Of a stretch of 39,480 nucleotides of DNA, positions 7,811 to 19,092 are shown in pieces. The position numbers were made by a program, and so were the translations under genes. A model generated the notes under the pieces. The model ran no database searches. It was given only the letters and a program-made list of their open reading frames with translations, and was not told the DNA's origin. How positions within the stretch are numbered: position 1 is the stretch's first letter; each line of letters begins with the position of its first letter. This stretch comes from an uncultured Collinsella sp. GTDB taxonomy: Bacteria > Actinomycetota > Coriobacteriia > Coriobacteriales > Coriobacteriaceae. The stretch spans positions 1-39,480 of the forward strand of contig CAUBMI010000011.1 in the NCBI GenBank assembly GCA_958436995.1, in the 5' to 3' direction.

Positions 7811-10641
7811 TGGCTGCCAAACTCATCGATCTTTCCTTTACGCTCAACGGCCGCAAGGTCAAGGTTCAGATTGCCCCCGACACTATGCTCCTTGCGCTTT
7901 TGCGTGAGCAGGGTTGCGTGTCAGTGCGCTGCGCCTGCGAGACCACCAACTGCGGCCTGTGCACGGTGTGGCTCGACGGCGACCCGGTGCTGAGCTGCTC
8001 GGTTCCCGCCGCGCGCGTCGAGGGCCATACCATCACCACGCTCGAGGGACTCAAGGCTGAGTCCGAGGCGCTTGCCCGCGCGATGGCTGCCGAAGGCGCC
8101 GAGCAGTGCGGTTTTTGCGCCCCCGGCCTTATCATGAACGTGCTGGCGCTTGCCCGCGCCGCCAAGGAGGACCCGAGCCTCGTCGCCACGCGCGAGGAGC
8201 TGTCGCGCCAGCTCGCCGGCAACCTCTGCCGTTGCAGCGGCTACGAGAGCCAGCTGCGCGCCATTGTCCGCTTCCTCAACGAGTCCGGCGTGCAGGTGGG
8301 CTTTGAGATGCCCGAACTGCCGGTCAACGACACCAGCTGCGACGGTGTCTCGTACAAGCAGATCACCCATAAGCAGCCCAAGAAGGACTCGAAGGCGCTG
8401 CTCGAGGGCCGTCCCGTCTACACGGGCGATATGGTGCCCGCCGGCGCGCTCATCGTCAAACTCAAGCGCAGCCCCTATGCCCGCGCCAAGATCCGCTCCA
8501 TCGATACGTCGCGCGCCCTGAAGGTGCCCGGCGTCGTGGGCGTCTACACTTACGAGGACGTGCCCAAGCGCCGCTTTACTATCGCCGGTCAGAGCTATCC
8601 GCAGCCGAGTCCCTACGACCGCCTGATTCTCGAGAACCTTGTGCGCTACCAAAACGAGGAGGTGGCGATCGTCGCTGCCGAGACCGAGGAGGCTGCCGAC
8701 AAGGCGCTCAAGCTCATCAAGGTCGACTATGAGGTGCTCGAGCCCCTGCTCGACTTTACCCAGGCACTCGATAACGATATCGTGGTCCACCCCGAGGGCG
8801 ACGTGACCTTTATGTTCCCGCAGGGCGGCGATGTCCCGCGCAACCTGGTGTGCAGCGGTACCAGCGATTTTGGCGACCTTGACGAGGCCTTCGCCCAGAG
8901 CGACATCGTCTTTGAGCGCACCTACACCAGCCAGGCCACGCAGACTGCGCCCATGGAGACCTTCCGCGCCTTCGCGACGACCGACGCGTTCGGCCGCATC
9001 TCGGTGACCACCTCTACGCAGGTGCCCTTCCACGTGCGCCGCATGGTCGCGCAGTCGCTCGACATTCCGCAGTCGCAGGTGCAGGTCATTAAGCCGCGCA
9101 TCGGCGGCGGCTTTGGCTCCAAGCAGACGGGCTGCTGCGAGATCTTCGTTGCGTTCGTGACCCAGCAGACCGGCCGTCCGAGCTACTGCTGCTACACCCG
9201 CGAGGAGACCATCACCGCGGGCAACTCGCGCCACCAGATGCAGATGACCGTCAAGTTGGGTGCCATGAACGACGGCACCATCACGGCCATCGATCTGCAT
9301 ACGCTGTCCAACGCCGGTGCGTACGGCGAGCACGCTACCACGACGATCGGCCTGTCGGGCCACAAGAGCCTGCCCATCTACAACCACGTGAAGGCGAGCC
9401 GCTTTAGCTGGGACGCCGTCTACACCAATACCAACCGCGGCGGCGCGTATCGCGGCTACGGTGCCACCCAGGGCCAGTTTGCCGTGGAGAGCGCCGTCAA
9501 CGAGCTCGCCGACATGCTGCACATGGACCCCGCCGACCTGCGCCTTAAGAACATGGTGCGCGAGGGCGAGATCATGCCGCAGTACTACAACGAGAAGCTC
9601 AACGCCTGCGCGCTCGACCGCTGCCTGCTGCGTGCGATGGACATGATCGGCTGGCGCGACAAGCCGCTGGCCGTGGACCTGGGCGACCGCGTGCGCGCCC
9701 TGGGCTGCGCGCTCACCATGCAGGGCTCGGGCATCTCCAACGTGGACATCGCCGGCATCGACATGCGCCTGGAAGAGGACGGCTTCATTACCATCGGCAC
9801 CGGCGCCACCGATAATGGCATGGGCGTCGACACGATCCTGGCGCAGATTGCCGCCGAGGAGCTGGGCGTGGAGAGCTCGCTCATTGTGGTACGCGGCGTG
9901 GACACCGACGTGTCGCCGTTCGACGCCGGCTCGTACGCGAGCTCTGGTACCTACGTGACGGGCCTTGCCGCCAAGAACGCCGCGACCGAGCTGCGCGAGA
10001 AGATTTGCGCCAAGGCCGCTCAGATGTGGGACGTTGACGCCGCCGACGTGGTCTTCGACGGCCAGTACGTGCGCCTGTCCGACGAGCGTGCCGCTCGTGA
10101 GCAGAACCGCTACCTCACGCTGCGCGAATTTGCCAACCTATGCGTCAAGAACATCGCGGGCGGCGACGCGCTGACCTCGCACGCCTCTGCCTGCCTGCCC
10201 GTTTCGCCCCCGCCGTTTATGGCCGGCATTGCCGAGGTCGAGGTCGACAAGGCCACCGGCAAGGTGACCGTGGTGGACTACGCGGCGGCCGTCGACTGCG
10301 GCACCGTGATCAACGAGGCGCTCGCGCGCGTCCAGGCCGAGGGCGGCATTGCCCAGGGTATCGGTCATGCGCTCTACGAGATCGTCGAGCACGACGACCG
10401 TGGCCGCCTGCGCACCGGCAACTTTATGAGCTACAAGCTGCCCACGCGCCTGGATATCGGCAGCATTCGCGTGGCCTTTGAGCCGAGCTACGAGCCGACG
10501 GGTCCGTTTGGCGCCAAGTCGATCGGCGAGGTCGTCATCAACACGCCGCTCGCCGCCGTTGCCTCGGCCGTGGCACACGCCACCGGCCACCAGGTGCGCT
10601 CGCTGCCCATCACACCGGAGAAGGCTCTGCTGGGGGAATAG
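7810..10641 (+). CDS. Fused 2Fe-2S and molybdopterin subunit of a xanthine dehydrogenase-family hydroxylase (XdhD-like)
   Basis: The 943-residue protein joins two normally separate subunits. Residues 1-160 carry two 2Fe-2S centres: Cys43, 48, 51 and 63 (plant-ferredoxin spacing), and Cys100, 103, 140 and 142. The rest is the molybdopterin domain, with IGGGFGSKQ near 431-438, RGGAYRGYGATQ, and the catalytic glutamate in GAKSIGEV at Glu907. This layout plus a separate FAD protein is that of E. coli YgfM/XdhD and of enzymes proposed to be selenium-dependent molybdenum hydroxylases. The substrate is probably a purine or other N-heterocycle, which is inference. There is no in-frame TGA, so any selenium would be a cofactor and not Sec. 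Confidence 0.9.
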   Translation: MAAKLIDLSFTLNGRKVKVQIAPDTMLLALLREQGCVSVRCACETTNCGLCTVWLDGDPVLSCSVPAARVEGHTITTLEGLKAESEALARAMAAEGAEQCGFCAPGLIMNVLALARAAKEDPSLVATREELSRQLAGNLCRCSGYESQLRAIVRFLNESGVQVGFEMPELPVNDTSCDGVSYKQITHKQPKKDSKALLEGRPVYTGDMVPAGALIVKLKRSPYARAKIRSIDTSRALKVPGVVGVYTYEDVPKRRFTIAGQSYPQPSPYDRLILENLVRYQNEEVAIVAAETEEAADKALKLIKVDYEVLEPLLDFTQALDNDIVVHPEGDVTFMFPQGGDVPRNLVCSGTSDFGDLDEAFAQSDIVFERTYTSQATQTAPMETFRAFATTDAFGRISVTTSTQVPFHVRRMVAQSLDIPQSQVQVIKPRIGGGFGSKQTGCCEIFVAFVTQQTGRPSYCCYTREETITAGNSRHQMQMTVKLGAMNDGTITAIDLHTLSNAGAYGEHATTTIGLSGHKSLPIYNHVKASRFSWDAVYTNTNRGGAYRGYGATQGQFAVESAVNELADMLHMDPADLRLKNMVREGEIMPQYYNEKLNACALDRCLLRAMDMIGWRDKPLAVDLGDRVRALGCALTMQGSGISNVDIAGIDMRLEEDGFITIGTGATDNGMGVDTILAQIAAEELGVESSLIVVRGVDTDVSPFDAGSYASSGTYVTGLAAKNAATELREKICAKAAQMWDVDAADVVFDGQYVRLSDERAAREQNRYLTLREFANLCVKNIAGGDALTSHASACLPVSPPPFMAGIAEVEVDKATGKVTVVDYAAAVDCGTVINEALARVQAEGGIAQGIGHALYEIVEHDDRGRLRTGNFMSYKLPTRLDIGSIRVAFEPSYEPTGPFGAKSIGEVVINTPLAAVASAVAHATGHQVRSLPITPEKALLGE

Positions 10642-10659
10642 CGGGTCAGCGAACAAGTC

Positions 10660-10696
10660 GTAGTTGGCGGGACGGGACAACTCGCCCCGCCTTTTG
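10660..10696 (+). terminator. Probable terminator after the hydroxylase operon
   Basis: GGCGGG at 10666-10671 pairs with CCCGCC at 10686-10691, with TTTTG right after. The loop is long (14 bases) and the T run short, so the call is moderate. Confidence 0.45.
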
Positions 10697-10753
10697 CACT
10701 CGTGGTGAGGTCGTGAGCCTGTAAAAGGTGTGCGTGCGCTTGCCGCTCGTATC

Positions 10754-10762
10754 TGCTATCAT
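10754..10762 (+). promoter_or_regulatory. Extended -10 promoter of tRNA-Leu
   Basis: TGC followed by TATCAT at 10757-10762 ends 19 bases before the mature tRNA. No clear -35 is seen at the usual spacing. Confidence 0.4.
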
Positions 10763-10781
10763 TCCTAGTCTGTGCGCTCAT

Positions 10782-10865
10782 GCGGGCGTGGCGGAATTGG
10801 TAGACGCGCCAGATTTAGGTTCTGGTGGGATTCCCGTGAAGGTTCGAGTCCTTTCGCCCGCACCA
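10782..10865 (+). tRNA. tRNA-Leu (TAG)
   Basis: A complete 84-nt class II tRNA. The acceptor GCGGGCG pairs with CGCCCGC (10855-10861), with discriminator A and encoded CCA. The anticodon stem CCAGA/TCTGG encloses loop TTTAGGT with TAG at 10816-10818, reading CUN codons. A long variable arm and a T arm with GGTTCGAGTCC follow. Contrast the CCA here with CTA at selC. Confidence 0.96.
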
Positions 10866-10956
10866 ACGCATCTGCGTCGGCTTCGGCCGTCGCGACTCTT
10901 TGTTGCATAAAGGTACCAGCACCTCAGATAAGCTGGGCAGTATGAGGAGGAACGTG

Positions 10957-12255
10957 TTGAACATCACCGCTTCTGACGTCAAGGACGCCAAGCTCACCGC
11001 TACGGTCACCATCCCGGCCGCCGACGTCGACGCCGCGATCAAGAAGGCCTACAAGGACACCGCTAAGAAGTACCGCTTCCCGGGCTTCCGTGCCGGTAAG
11101 GCTCCCCGTCCGGTCATCGACTCCGCTCTTGGCGCCGAGGCAACCCTCGCTCAGGCCACCAACGACCTGATCGCCGCCAACGAGCCCGCCGTCCTCAACG
11201 AGCTGGACATCGTCCCCACCAAGAACGGTGACTACAAGGAGCTTGACCTCGCCAAGGATCACGAGGACTACACCTACACCGTCGAGTTCTCCCTGCGTCC
11301 TGCTGCCGAGCTCTCTTCCTTCGACGCCGTCGAGATCGAGATGCCCCCTGCGGAGGTCACCGAGTCCGAGATCAACAACCAGGTCGAGATGCTCCTCAAC
11401 TACCGTGCCACCTTCGAGGACGTCGAGGGTCGCGCCGTCGAGGCTGACGACTATGTGACCGTCGACCTCAAGGCCGTCGAGAACGCCGACAACTTTGCCG
11501 CCGAGGGTCGCATGCTCATCGCCGGTAGCGACAGCAACCCCAAGGAGTTCAACGAGGCCCTGATCGGCGCTAACGTTGACGACGTCAAGACCGTCACCTG
11601 GACCGACGAGGCCGAGGAGGGCGAGGAGGCCGAGACCCACACCGTCGAGGTCACCGTCAAGGGTATCAAGGTCCGCAACACCCCCGAGCTCACCGACGAG
11701 CTCGTCAAGTCTGACTTTGGCTTCGACAGCATCGACGCCATGCGCGACGCCATCAAGATCGAGATCGAGCAGGACAAGGCTTCCCGCCTCCCTGCCGAGA
11801 AGGAGAACCGTTGCGTCTCCGCTCTCGCTGAGCGCCTGCAGCTCGACGAGATGGATGCCGACTACGAGCAGTCCGTCTTTGAGGAGCTTGGCCAGAACTT
11901 CCTGTCCAACCTCGCTGCCCGCGGCATGACCCTGGACACCTGGCTGCCCGCTTCCGGTCTGACCATGGAGCAGTTCATCGGCGACCTGCATAAGCAGGCC
12001 AACGACGTTGCCCGTGAGTCCCTGGCTCTGGACGCCCTCGCCCGTGAGCTCAAGATTGAGGTCACCGAGGACGACATCAACGCCGAGTTCGAGAAGGCCG
12101 GCGTCAAGGACGTCGAGGCTTCCAAGGCCGAGTTCATCGCCGATGGCCGCATGCCTGCCGTCCGCGAGTCCATCCGTCGCTCCAAGGCCGTCGATCACCT
12201 GGTCGAGAACGCCAAGGTGACCGAGGTCGACGAGACCGCCAAGGACGCCGAGTAA
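10957..12255 (+). CDS. tig: Trigger factor
   Basis: A ribosome-associated chaperone and peptidyl-prolyl isomerase that binds nascent chains at the tunnel exit. Of about 432 residues, the N-terminal ribosome-binding domain carries the signature PGFRAGKAPRPVID. It is followed by the FKBP-type domain (VEADDYVTVDLKAV) and a helical C-terminal domain. Start choice: GAGGAGGA at 10944-10951 is six bases before the TTG at 10957, three before an in-frame GTG at 10954, and overlaps an in-frame ATG at 10942. TTG or GTG is therefore more likely than ATG. It precedes clpP and clpX, the common bacterial order of chaperone and protease. The last residues are very acidic. Confidence 0.94.
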   Translation: MNITASDVKDAKLTATVTIPAADVDAAIKKAYKDTAKKYRFPGFRAGKAPRPVIDSALGAEATLAQATNDLIAANEPAVLNELDIVPTKNGDYKELDLAKDHEDYTYTVEFSLRPAAELSSFDAVEIEMPPAEVTESEINNQVEMLLNYRATFEDVEGRAVEADDYVTVDLKAVENADNFAAEGRMLIAGSDSNPKEFNEALIGANVDDVKTVTWTDEAEEGEEAETHTVEVTVKGIKVRNTPELTDELVKSDFGFDSIDAMRDAIKIEIEQDKASRLPAEKENRCVSALAERLQLDEMDADYEQSVFEELGQNFLSNLAARGMTLDTWLPASGLTMEQFIGDLHKQANDVARESLALDALARELKIEVTEDDINAEFEKAGVKDVEASKAEFIADGRMPAVRESIRRSKAVDHLVENAKVTEVDETAKDAE

Positions 12256-12331
12256 TTCTCGCCACCTTGTTCACGAGCGCATGGATGCGCCCGTGATGGG
12301 GTAAAGTTATAAGCCGGTTATCCGGTTGCTT

Positions 12332-12377
12332 CGTACGGTGCCAGCCAATGCATAGCATGCGGGCACCGTACGTTTAT
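12332..12377 (+). terminator. Terminator-like hairpin between tig and clpP
   Basis: CGTACGGTGCC (12332-12342) pairs perfectly with GGCACCGTACG (12362-12372), followed by TTTAT. The 19-base loop is rather large. It may attenuate transcription between tig and clpP. Confidence 0.5.
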
Positions 12378-12418
12378 CTAGAACCAATTTGGTCCGCAAG
12401 AGAGAAATGGAGATGCGT

Positions 12419-13039
12419 ATGATCGCTAAGTTCGATTCCGCCCTCGTGCCATACGTTATCGAGCAGACGCCGCGCGGCGAGCGCAGCTACGATATCTATT
12501 CGCGCCTGCTCAACGATCGCATCATCTTCTTGGGCGAGGAGATCAACTCCGTCAGCGCCAACCTGGTCGTTGCCCAGCTACTGCATCTTGAGAGCCAGGA
12601 TGCCGAGAAGGATATCTCGCTCTACATCAATTCGCCCGGCGGCGAGGTTTACTCCGGCCTGGCGATTCTTGACACCATGAACTTTATCAAGCCGCAGGTC
12701 TCCACCATCTGTGTCGGTATGGCTGCGTCCATGGCCGCCGTGCTGCTTTCGGCTGGCGCCAAGGGCAAGCGCTTCTGCCTGCCGCACTCCAAGGTCATGA
12801 TTCACCAACCCAGCGGCGGTGCCCAGGGCCAGCAGACCGAGATCGAGATCGTTGCCGAGGAGATCAAGAAGACCCGTCGCGAGCTCAACCAGATCCTGTC
12901 CGATGCCTCGGGCCAGCCCATCGAGAAGGTCCAGGCCGACACCGAGCGCGACAACTACCTGACCGCTGCCGAGGCCCTCGACTACGGCCTGATTGACCGT
13001 ATCGTCACCTCTCGCGATCTCGCCGCGAAGGACGCCTAG
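12419..13039 (+). CDS. clpP: ATP-dependent Clp protease proteolytic subunit
   Basis: A serine protease of 206 residues that forms the tetradecameric barrel of ClpXP. Nucleophile Ser104 lies in GMAASMAAV and His129 in PHSKVMIHQP, with the same 25-residue spacing as in E. coli. The oxyanion glycines INSPGGEVYSG (70-80) are present. Upstream in-frame ATGs exist at 12407 and 12413, but TGGAG at 12408-12412 sits six bases before 12419, which also gives the usual family N-terminus. clpX begins two bases after the stop codon, so the two subunits are co-expressed. Confidence 0.96.
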   Translation: MIAKFDSALVPYVIEQTPRGERSYDIYSRLLNDRIIFLGEEINSVSANLVVAQLLHLESQDAEKDISLYINSPGGEVYSGLAILDTMNFIKPQVSTICVGMAASMAAVLLSAGAKGKRFCLPHSKVMIHQPSGGAQGQQTEIEIVAEEIKKTRRELNQILSDASGQPIEKVQADTERDNYLTAAEALDYGLIDRIVTSRDLAAKDA

Positions 13040-13040
13040 G

Positions 13041-14453
13041 ATGGCAGGAAACATGCAGGACAACTTTGACGAGAACGGCAACCCCATTCGCTGCTCCTTC
13101 TGCGGAAAAGAACAGGGCCAGGTCCGACGCCTCGTAAAGGGCCCGACCAACATCTTTATCTGTGACGAGTGCGTCGCCGCCTGCTCCGAGATTCTGGAGG
13201 AGTCGCTGGCTTCGGACTTTATGGACGCTGCCCGCAATGGCAAGCTGCCGGGCTTCCTCAACGACCACGGCCAGGCTGCCGGGCAGCCCGCTGTGGACCC
13301 CGAGACCGAGGGCTTTGAGCTCGAGGACGACCGCCAGGTCATCACGCACGTGCCGACGCCGCACGAGATCTATGACGAGCTTTCGGCTTATGTCATGGGC
13401 CAAGAGGACGCCAAGCGCGCCATGTCGGTTGCCGTGTACAACCACTATCGTCGCGTGATCGAGGGCGGCGCCGCGGTGTCTGCCTTTGACGAGGCATCGG
13501 GCATGGGCGGTCAGTTTGACGACGATATGGACGAGGTGGAGCTCGCCAAGTCCAACATCCTGCTGCTCGGTCCCACCGGTACCGGCAAGACCCTGTTGGC
13601 CCAGACGCTCGCGCGCATCCTCGAGGTGCCGTTTGCCATCGCCGATGCCACCGCGCTCACCGAGGCTGGTTACGTTGGCGAGGACGTGGAGAACATCCTG
13701 CTCAAGCTCATCAATGCTGCCGATGGCGACATTGAGCGCGCTCAGGTGGGCATTATCTACGTGGACGAGATTGACAAGATCGCCCGCAAGGCCGAGAACC
13801 TCTCTATTACCCGCGATGTCTCGGGCGAGGGCGTTCAGCAGGCGCTGCTTAAGATTCTTGAGGGCACGGTGGCAAGCGTTCCGCCCACCGGCGGCCGCAA
13901 GCATCCCCAGCAGGAGCTGCTGCAGATCGACACGACCAACATCCTGTTCATCTGCGGCGGTGCCTTTGTGGGTCTGGACAAGATCATCGCCGATCGCGTG
14001 GGCAACAAGGGCGTGGGCTTTAACTCCGAGATCGCCGGCCCCACCTCGGTCGACGAGAACGACCTGCTGCGCCAGGTGCTTCCGCAGGACCTCAACGCAT
14101 TCGGCATGATCCCCGAGTTCGTGGGCCGTACGCCCGTTGTCACCCAGACGCAGGCGCTTGACGAGGACGACCTGGTGTCGATTCTGACCGAGCCCAAGAA
14201 CGCCGTGGTGCGCCAGTACCGCAAGATGTTCCAGCTCGAGGACGTCGATCTTGAGTTTGAGGACGCGGCCCTGCACGAGATCGCCCGCATGGCGCTCGCC
14301 CGCAAGACCGGAGCCCGCGGCCTGCGTGCCATCTGCGAAGACGTGCTTCAGCAGACGATGTTCGACCTGCCCAGCGAGGAGGGCGTCGCCAAGGTTGTCG
14401 TAACCGAAGCCTCCGTAAAGGGCGAAGAACAGCCCCAACGCATCTACGGCTAA
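13041..14453 (+). CDS. clpX: ATP-dependent Clp protease ATP-binding subunit ClpX
   Basis: A hexameric AAA+ unfoldase that recognises tagged substrates and feeds them to ClpP. Of 470 residues, the N-terminal C4 zinc-binding domain (CSFCGK then CDECVAAC) is followed by Walker A GPTGTGKT, pore loop GYVGEDVE, Walker B IIYVDEID, the RKH-containing GGRKHPQQE loop, and the C-terminal small domain ending in TGARGLRAICED. The first ATG after clpP is taken as start. A second ATG four codons later is possible. An insertion after the zinc domain (about residues 75-100, rich in acidic residues) makes it slightly longer than E. coli ClpX (424). Confidence 0.96.
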   Translation: MAGNMQDNFDENGNPIRCSFCGKEQGQVRRLVKGPTNIFICDECVAACSEILEESLASDFMDAARNGKLPGFLNDHGQAAGQPAVDPETEGFELEDDRQVITHVPTPHEIYDELSAYVMGQEDAKRAMSVAVYNHYRRVIEGGAAVSAFDEASGMGGQFDDDMDEVELAKSNILLLGPTGTGKTLLAQTLARILEVPFAIADATALTEAGYVGEDVENILLKLINAADGDIERAQVGIIYVDEIDKIARKAENLSITRDVSGEGVQQALLKILEGTVASVPPTGGRKHPQQELLQIDTTNILFICGGAFVGLDKIIADRVGNKGVGFNSEIAGPTSVDENDLLRQVLPQDLNAFGMIPEFVGRTPVVTQTQALDEDDLVSILTEPKNAVVRQYRKMFQLEDVDLEFEDAALHEIARMALARKTGARGLRAICEDVLQQTMFDLPSEEGVAKVVVTEASVKGEEQPQRIYG

Positions 14454-14475
14454 ACCAGCCAAAAACGTGCTTGCA

Positions 14476-14512
14476 AATAGCCTCCGACCACCTGCGGTCG
14501 GAGGCTATTTTA
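14476..14512 (+). terminator. Intrinsic terminator of clpX
   Basis: AATAGCCTCCGACC pairs with GGTCGGAGGCTATT around a short loop, followed by TTTATATA. It has a strong stem and T-rich tail, and may also work in the opposite direction. Confidence 0.85.
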
Positions 14513-14539
14513 TATATACGCAATAACCCCAACTACCTG

Positions 14540-14548
14540 TGTTATTCT
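14540..14548 (+). promoter_or_regulatory. Extended -10 promoter of valS
   Basis: TGT followed by TATTCT at 14543-14548 gives a predicted leader of about 110 bases before valS. There is no clear -35. Confidence 0.35.
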
Positions 14549-14604
14549 GTGTGTTTGTTTAAGCCTCAGCGAAGACATATCAGATTGAAGTAATCGATAC
14601 CTAA

Positions 14605-14644
14605 GGGGAGGAATGCAGACCCTAGCGGGCCTACATTCCTCCCC
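14605..14644 (+). promoter_or_regulatory. Hairpin in the valS leader
   Basis: A perfect 11-bp stem GGGGAGGAATG/CATTCCTCCCC encloses an inner CCC-TAGC-GGG stem. It ends 20 bases before the valS ATG and holds a GGGGAGG sequence able to sequester a ribosome-binding-like motif. There is no T-box consensus (AGGGTGG...ACCGCG) and no T tract. It is either a translational control element or a transcript-stabilising hairpin. Confidence 0.5.
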
Positions 14645-14664
14645 GGCGGGACAGGGAGAGATAT

Positions 14665-17361
<2,697 letters not shown>

Positions 17362-17414
17362 GCGTTACTGGGGGACGCGGTTTGGGGCATTGCTCGCTAC
17401 TGCGGACACCTATT

Positions 17415-17550
17415 CCGCCGTTCTAACGAACGGCGGCTGACTCGACGCTGCAAACGCCTCTGATGGCCAATCTGCCGTTCAACTTCGGGCGCATGGGCAT
17501 AAGCCCTATGCGCCCTTGTTTCACGGCACCTTGGCTCATCAGAGGCGTTT
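17415..17550. repeat. Long interrupted hairpin between valS and folC
   Basis: A first stem CCGCCGTT/AACGGCGG (17415-17422 with 17429-17436) is followed by a larger one. Arms AAACGCCTCTGATG (17452-17465) and CATCAGAGGCGTTT (17537-17550) are perfect complements. Inner stems TGCCGT/ACGGCA (17473, 17523) and GGGCGCAT/ATGCGCCC (17487, 17508) stack inside. Together they form a near-continuous stem of over 30 bp. Part of it could terminate valS, but the size suggests a repeat element or structured RNA. The rest of 17362-17592 shows only a possible -10 (TATACT, 17570). Confidence 0.6.
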
Positions 17551-17592
17551 TCGCTGACTATCCTCAACCTATACTGTTTTATTTTTCTATGA

Positions 17593-18951
17593 ATGGCGGT
17601 TCTAAAAATGCCTAAGCGTTCCGGCTTGTATACCGTTCCTTTTGAGTTTGATTTGCTTTCGTTTGATGAGGCTGTGGGGCTTGCTGCTGATACGGGGCGG
17701 ATTTCTGGGGATGCTGGTCCTCTGCTCGAGACGGTTGTCGATATGCTTGATGAGCTGGGGCGTCCGGACGAGTATTTCGATTGCATTCAGGTTGCCGGTA
17801 CTAATGGCAAGACTTCGACCACGCGTTTTTCGGCTGCCATCCTTCGTGGTGAGGGGTTAAAGACCGCACTGTATACGTCGCCGCAGCTGGTGCGTTATCC
17901 CGAGCGCATGGAGGTTGACGGGCGCGTTGTGAGCGATGAGGCGTTTGCCCGTGGCGTTTCTGCCGCTGTTGAGGCGGGACATCGAGTGAATGCCCGTCGT
18001 GTGGCGGCGGGGGAGCGCGCCTATTCCATCACGCCGTTTGACTTGCTGACGGCTGCCGCGCTTGTCGTGTTTGCCGAGGCTGCGGTGGATGTTGCCGTGC
18101 TCGAGGTTGGCATGGGCGGACGCTGGGATGCTACGAGCGCGACCGATCCCGTCGCCGTTGCCATTACCGGCATCGGGCTCGATCACACACGTATTTTGGG
18201 CGATACGCTCGAGGCCATTGCGGGGGAGAAGGCTGCGGTTATTAAGCCTGGGCGCCTGGTTGTTTTGGGTGAGGGCACGCATGAAGCGAGCGTTCAACGC
18301 GTGATGGATGCCCGTTGCCGCGAGTGCGGCGTTGTGCCGCTGGTGGTGAGTCACTCCACGACCAAGGTGCCGGCGCATGTGGGCGATACGGTGGAGTTCA
18401 GCTGCACCACGCCGCGTGCGATCTATACGTCGAGCATGGTCAAGCCGGCCTATCAGCCGCAGAATGCCGCGTGCGCGATCATGCTGTGCGAGGGATATCT
18501 GGGTCGTGAGCTCGATCATGACAAGCTCGATGCGTCGCTTATGGGCTGCCCCACGCCGGGTCGATTTGATGTGCTGGGAACTGATCCGCTCAAGCTGATC
18601 GACGCCTGCCATAACCCTCAGAGCTGCGAGAACTTTGTGAGCGCGCTGGACGAGATCGATCCGTGCGTAGAGAATCGCCCAACGCTGCTGTGCGCGGCGT
18701 TGGCTGACAAGGACGTGGCGGGCATCGTCGACGTGCTTGTTCCGTCGTTCCCCCGTGTGGTCGTGACCCAGACAGATTCCGATCGCGCCCTGCCGGCGGA
18801 GGAGCTCGCCGCCCTTGTGGGCGCTGACAAGCTAGTGGGCGTGTACTCGAGCGTATCCGAGGCCCTCGCGGCCCTCGATGCCGCGCGTGAGCCCTTCGTA
18901 GCAGCCGGCACCATCACCCTGGCCGGCGAAGTAGCGGGGCTGCTGCGCTAG
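17593..18951 (+). CDS. folC: Folylpolyglutamate synthase/dihydrofolate synthase
   Basis: A Mur-ligase-family enzyme that adds glutamate to dihydropteroate and/or extends the polyglutamate tail of folates. About 452 residues. P-loop QVAGTNGKTSTTRF is followed by the omega loop YTSPQLVRYPERM, VLEVGMGGRWDATS, the GLDHTRILGDTLEAIAGEKAAVIK segment with the metal/ATP histidine and lysine, and DACHNPQS at the domain junction. The start is uncertain: 17593 and 17608 both lack a good ribosome site, and the likely -10 (17570-17575) would leave a very short leader. Codon use is a little less GC-rich than in valS. Confidence 0.92.
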   Translation: MAVLKMPKRSGLYTVPFEFDLLSFDEAVGLAADTGRISGDAGPLLETVVDMLDELGRPDEYFDCIQVAGTNGKTSTTRFSAAILRGEGLKTALYTSPQLVRYPERMEVDGRVVSDEAFARGVSAAVEAGHRVNARRVAAGERAYSITPFDLLTAAALVVFAEAAVDVAVLEVGMGGRWDATSATDPVAVAITGIGLDHTRILGDTLEAIAGEKAAVIKPGRLVVLGEGTHEASVQRVMDARCRECGVVPLVVSHSTTKVPAHVGDTVEFSCTTPRAIYTSSMVKPAYQPQNAACAIMLCEGYLGRELDHDKLDASLMGCPTPGRFDVLGTDPLKLIDACHNPQSCENFVSALDEIDPCVENRPTLLCAALADKDVAGIVDVLVPSFPRVVVTQTDSDRALPAEELAALVGADKLVGVYSSVSEALAALDAAREPFVAAGTITLAGEVAGLLR

Positions 18952-18965
18952 CCCATCCCCTCAGT

Positions 18966-19032
18966 AGTTGCGGTGAAATACGGACTGTTTTACAAGCCAG
19001 AAGCCTCAAACGGTCCGTATATCACCGCAACT
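18966..19032. repeat. Near-perfect 25-bp stem hairpin after folC
   Basis: AGTTGCGGTGAAATACGGAC (18966-18985) matches the reverse complement of 19013-19032 at 19 of 20 positions. Pairing extends five more bases (TGTTT with AAACG), leaving a 17-base loop. No T tract follows, so it is not a classical terminator. Confidence 0.65.
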
Positions 19033-19037
19033 CAAAA

Positions 19038-19069
19038 GCAGCTAATTTGGGACGGGGCTTTTTGGCTGC
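19038..19069. repeat. AATTTGGGACGGGGCT repeat, copy 1
   Basis: GCAGCTAATTTGGGACGGGGCT followed by TTTTTGGCTGC; the outer GCAGC/GCTGC ends can pair. Related copies are at 20444-20470 and 20511-20530, and inverted at 20751-20784. Confidence 0.55.
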
Positions 19070-19092
19070 CCTGTGCCCCGAGTTGACTCGCT

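Noticed and set aside
7810..10641. Selenocysteine codon in the hydroxylase
   Set aside because: The frame is continuous without internal TGA and all cluster cysteines are ordinary codons.
14513..14664. T-box riboswitch upstream of valS
   Set aside because: No AGGGTGG-type T-box sequence, no antiterminator/terminator pair.
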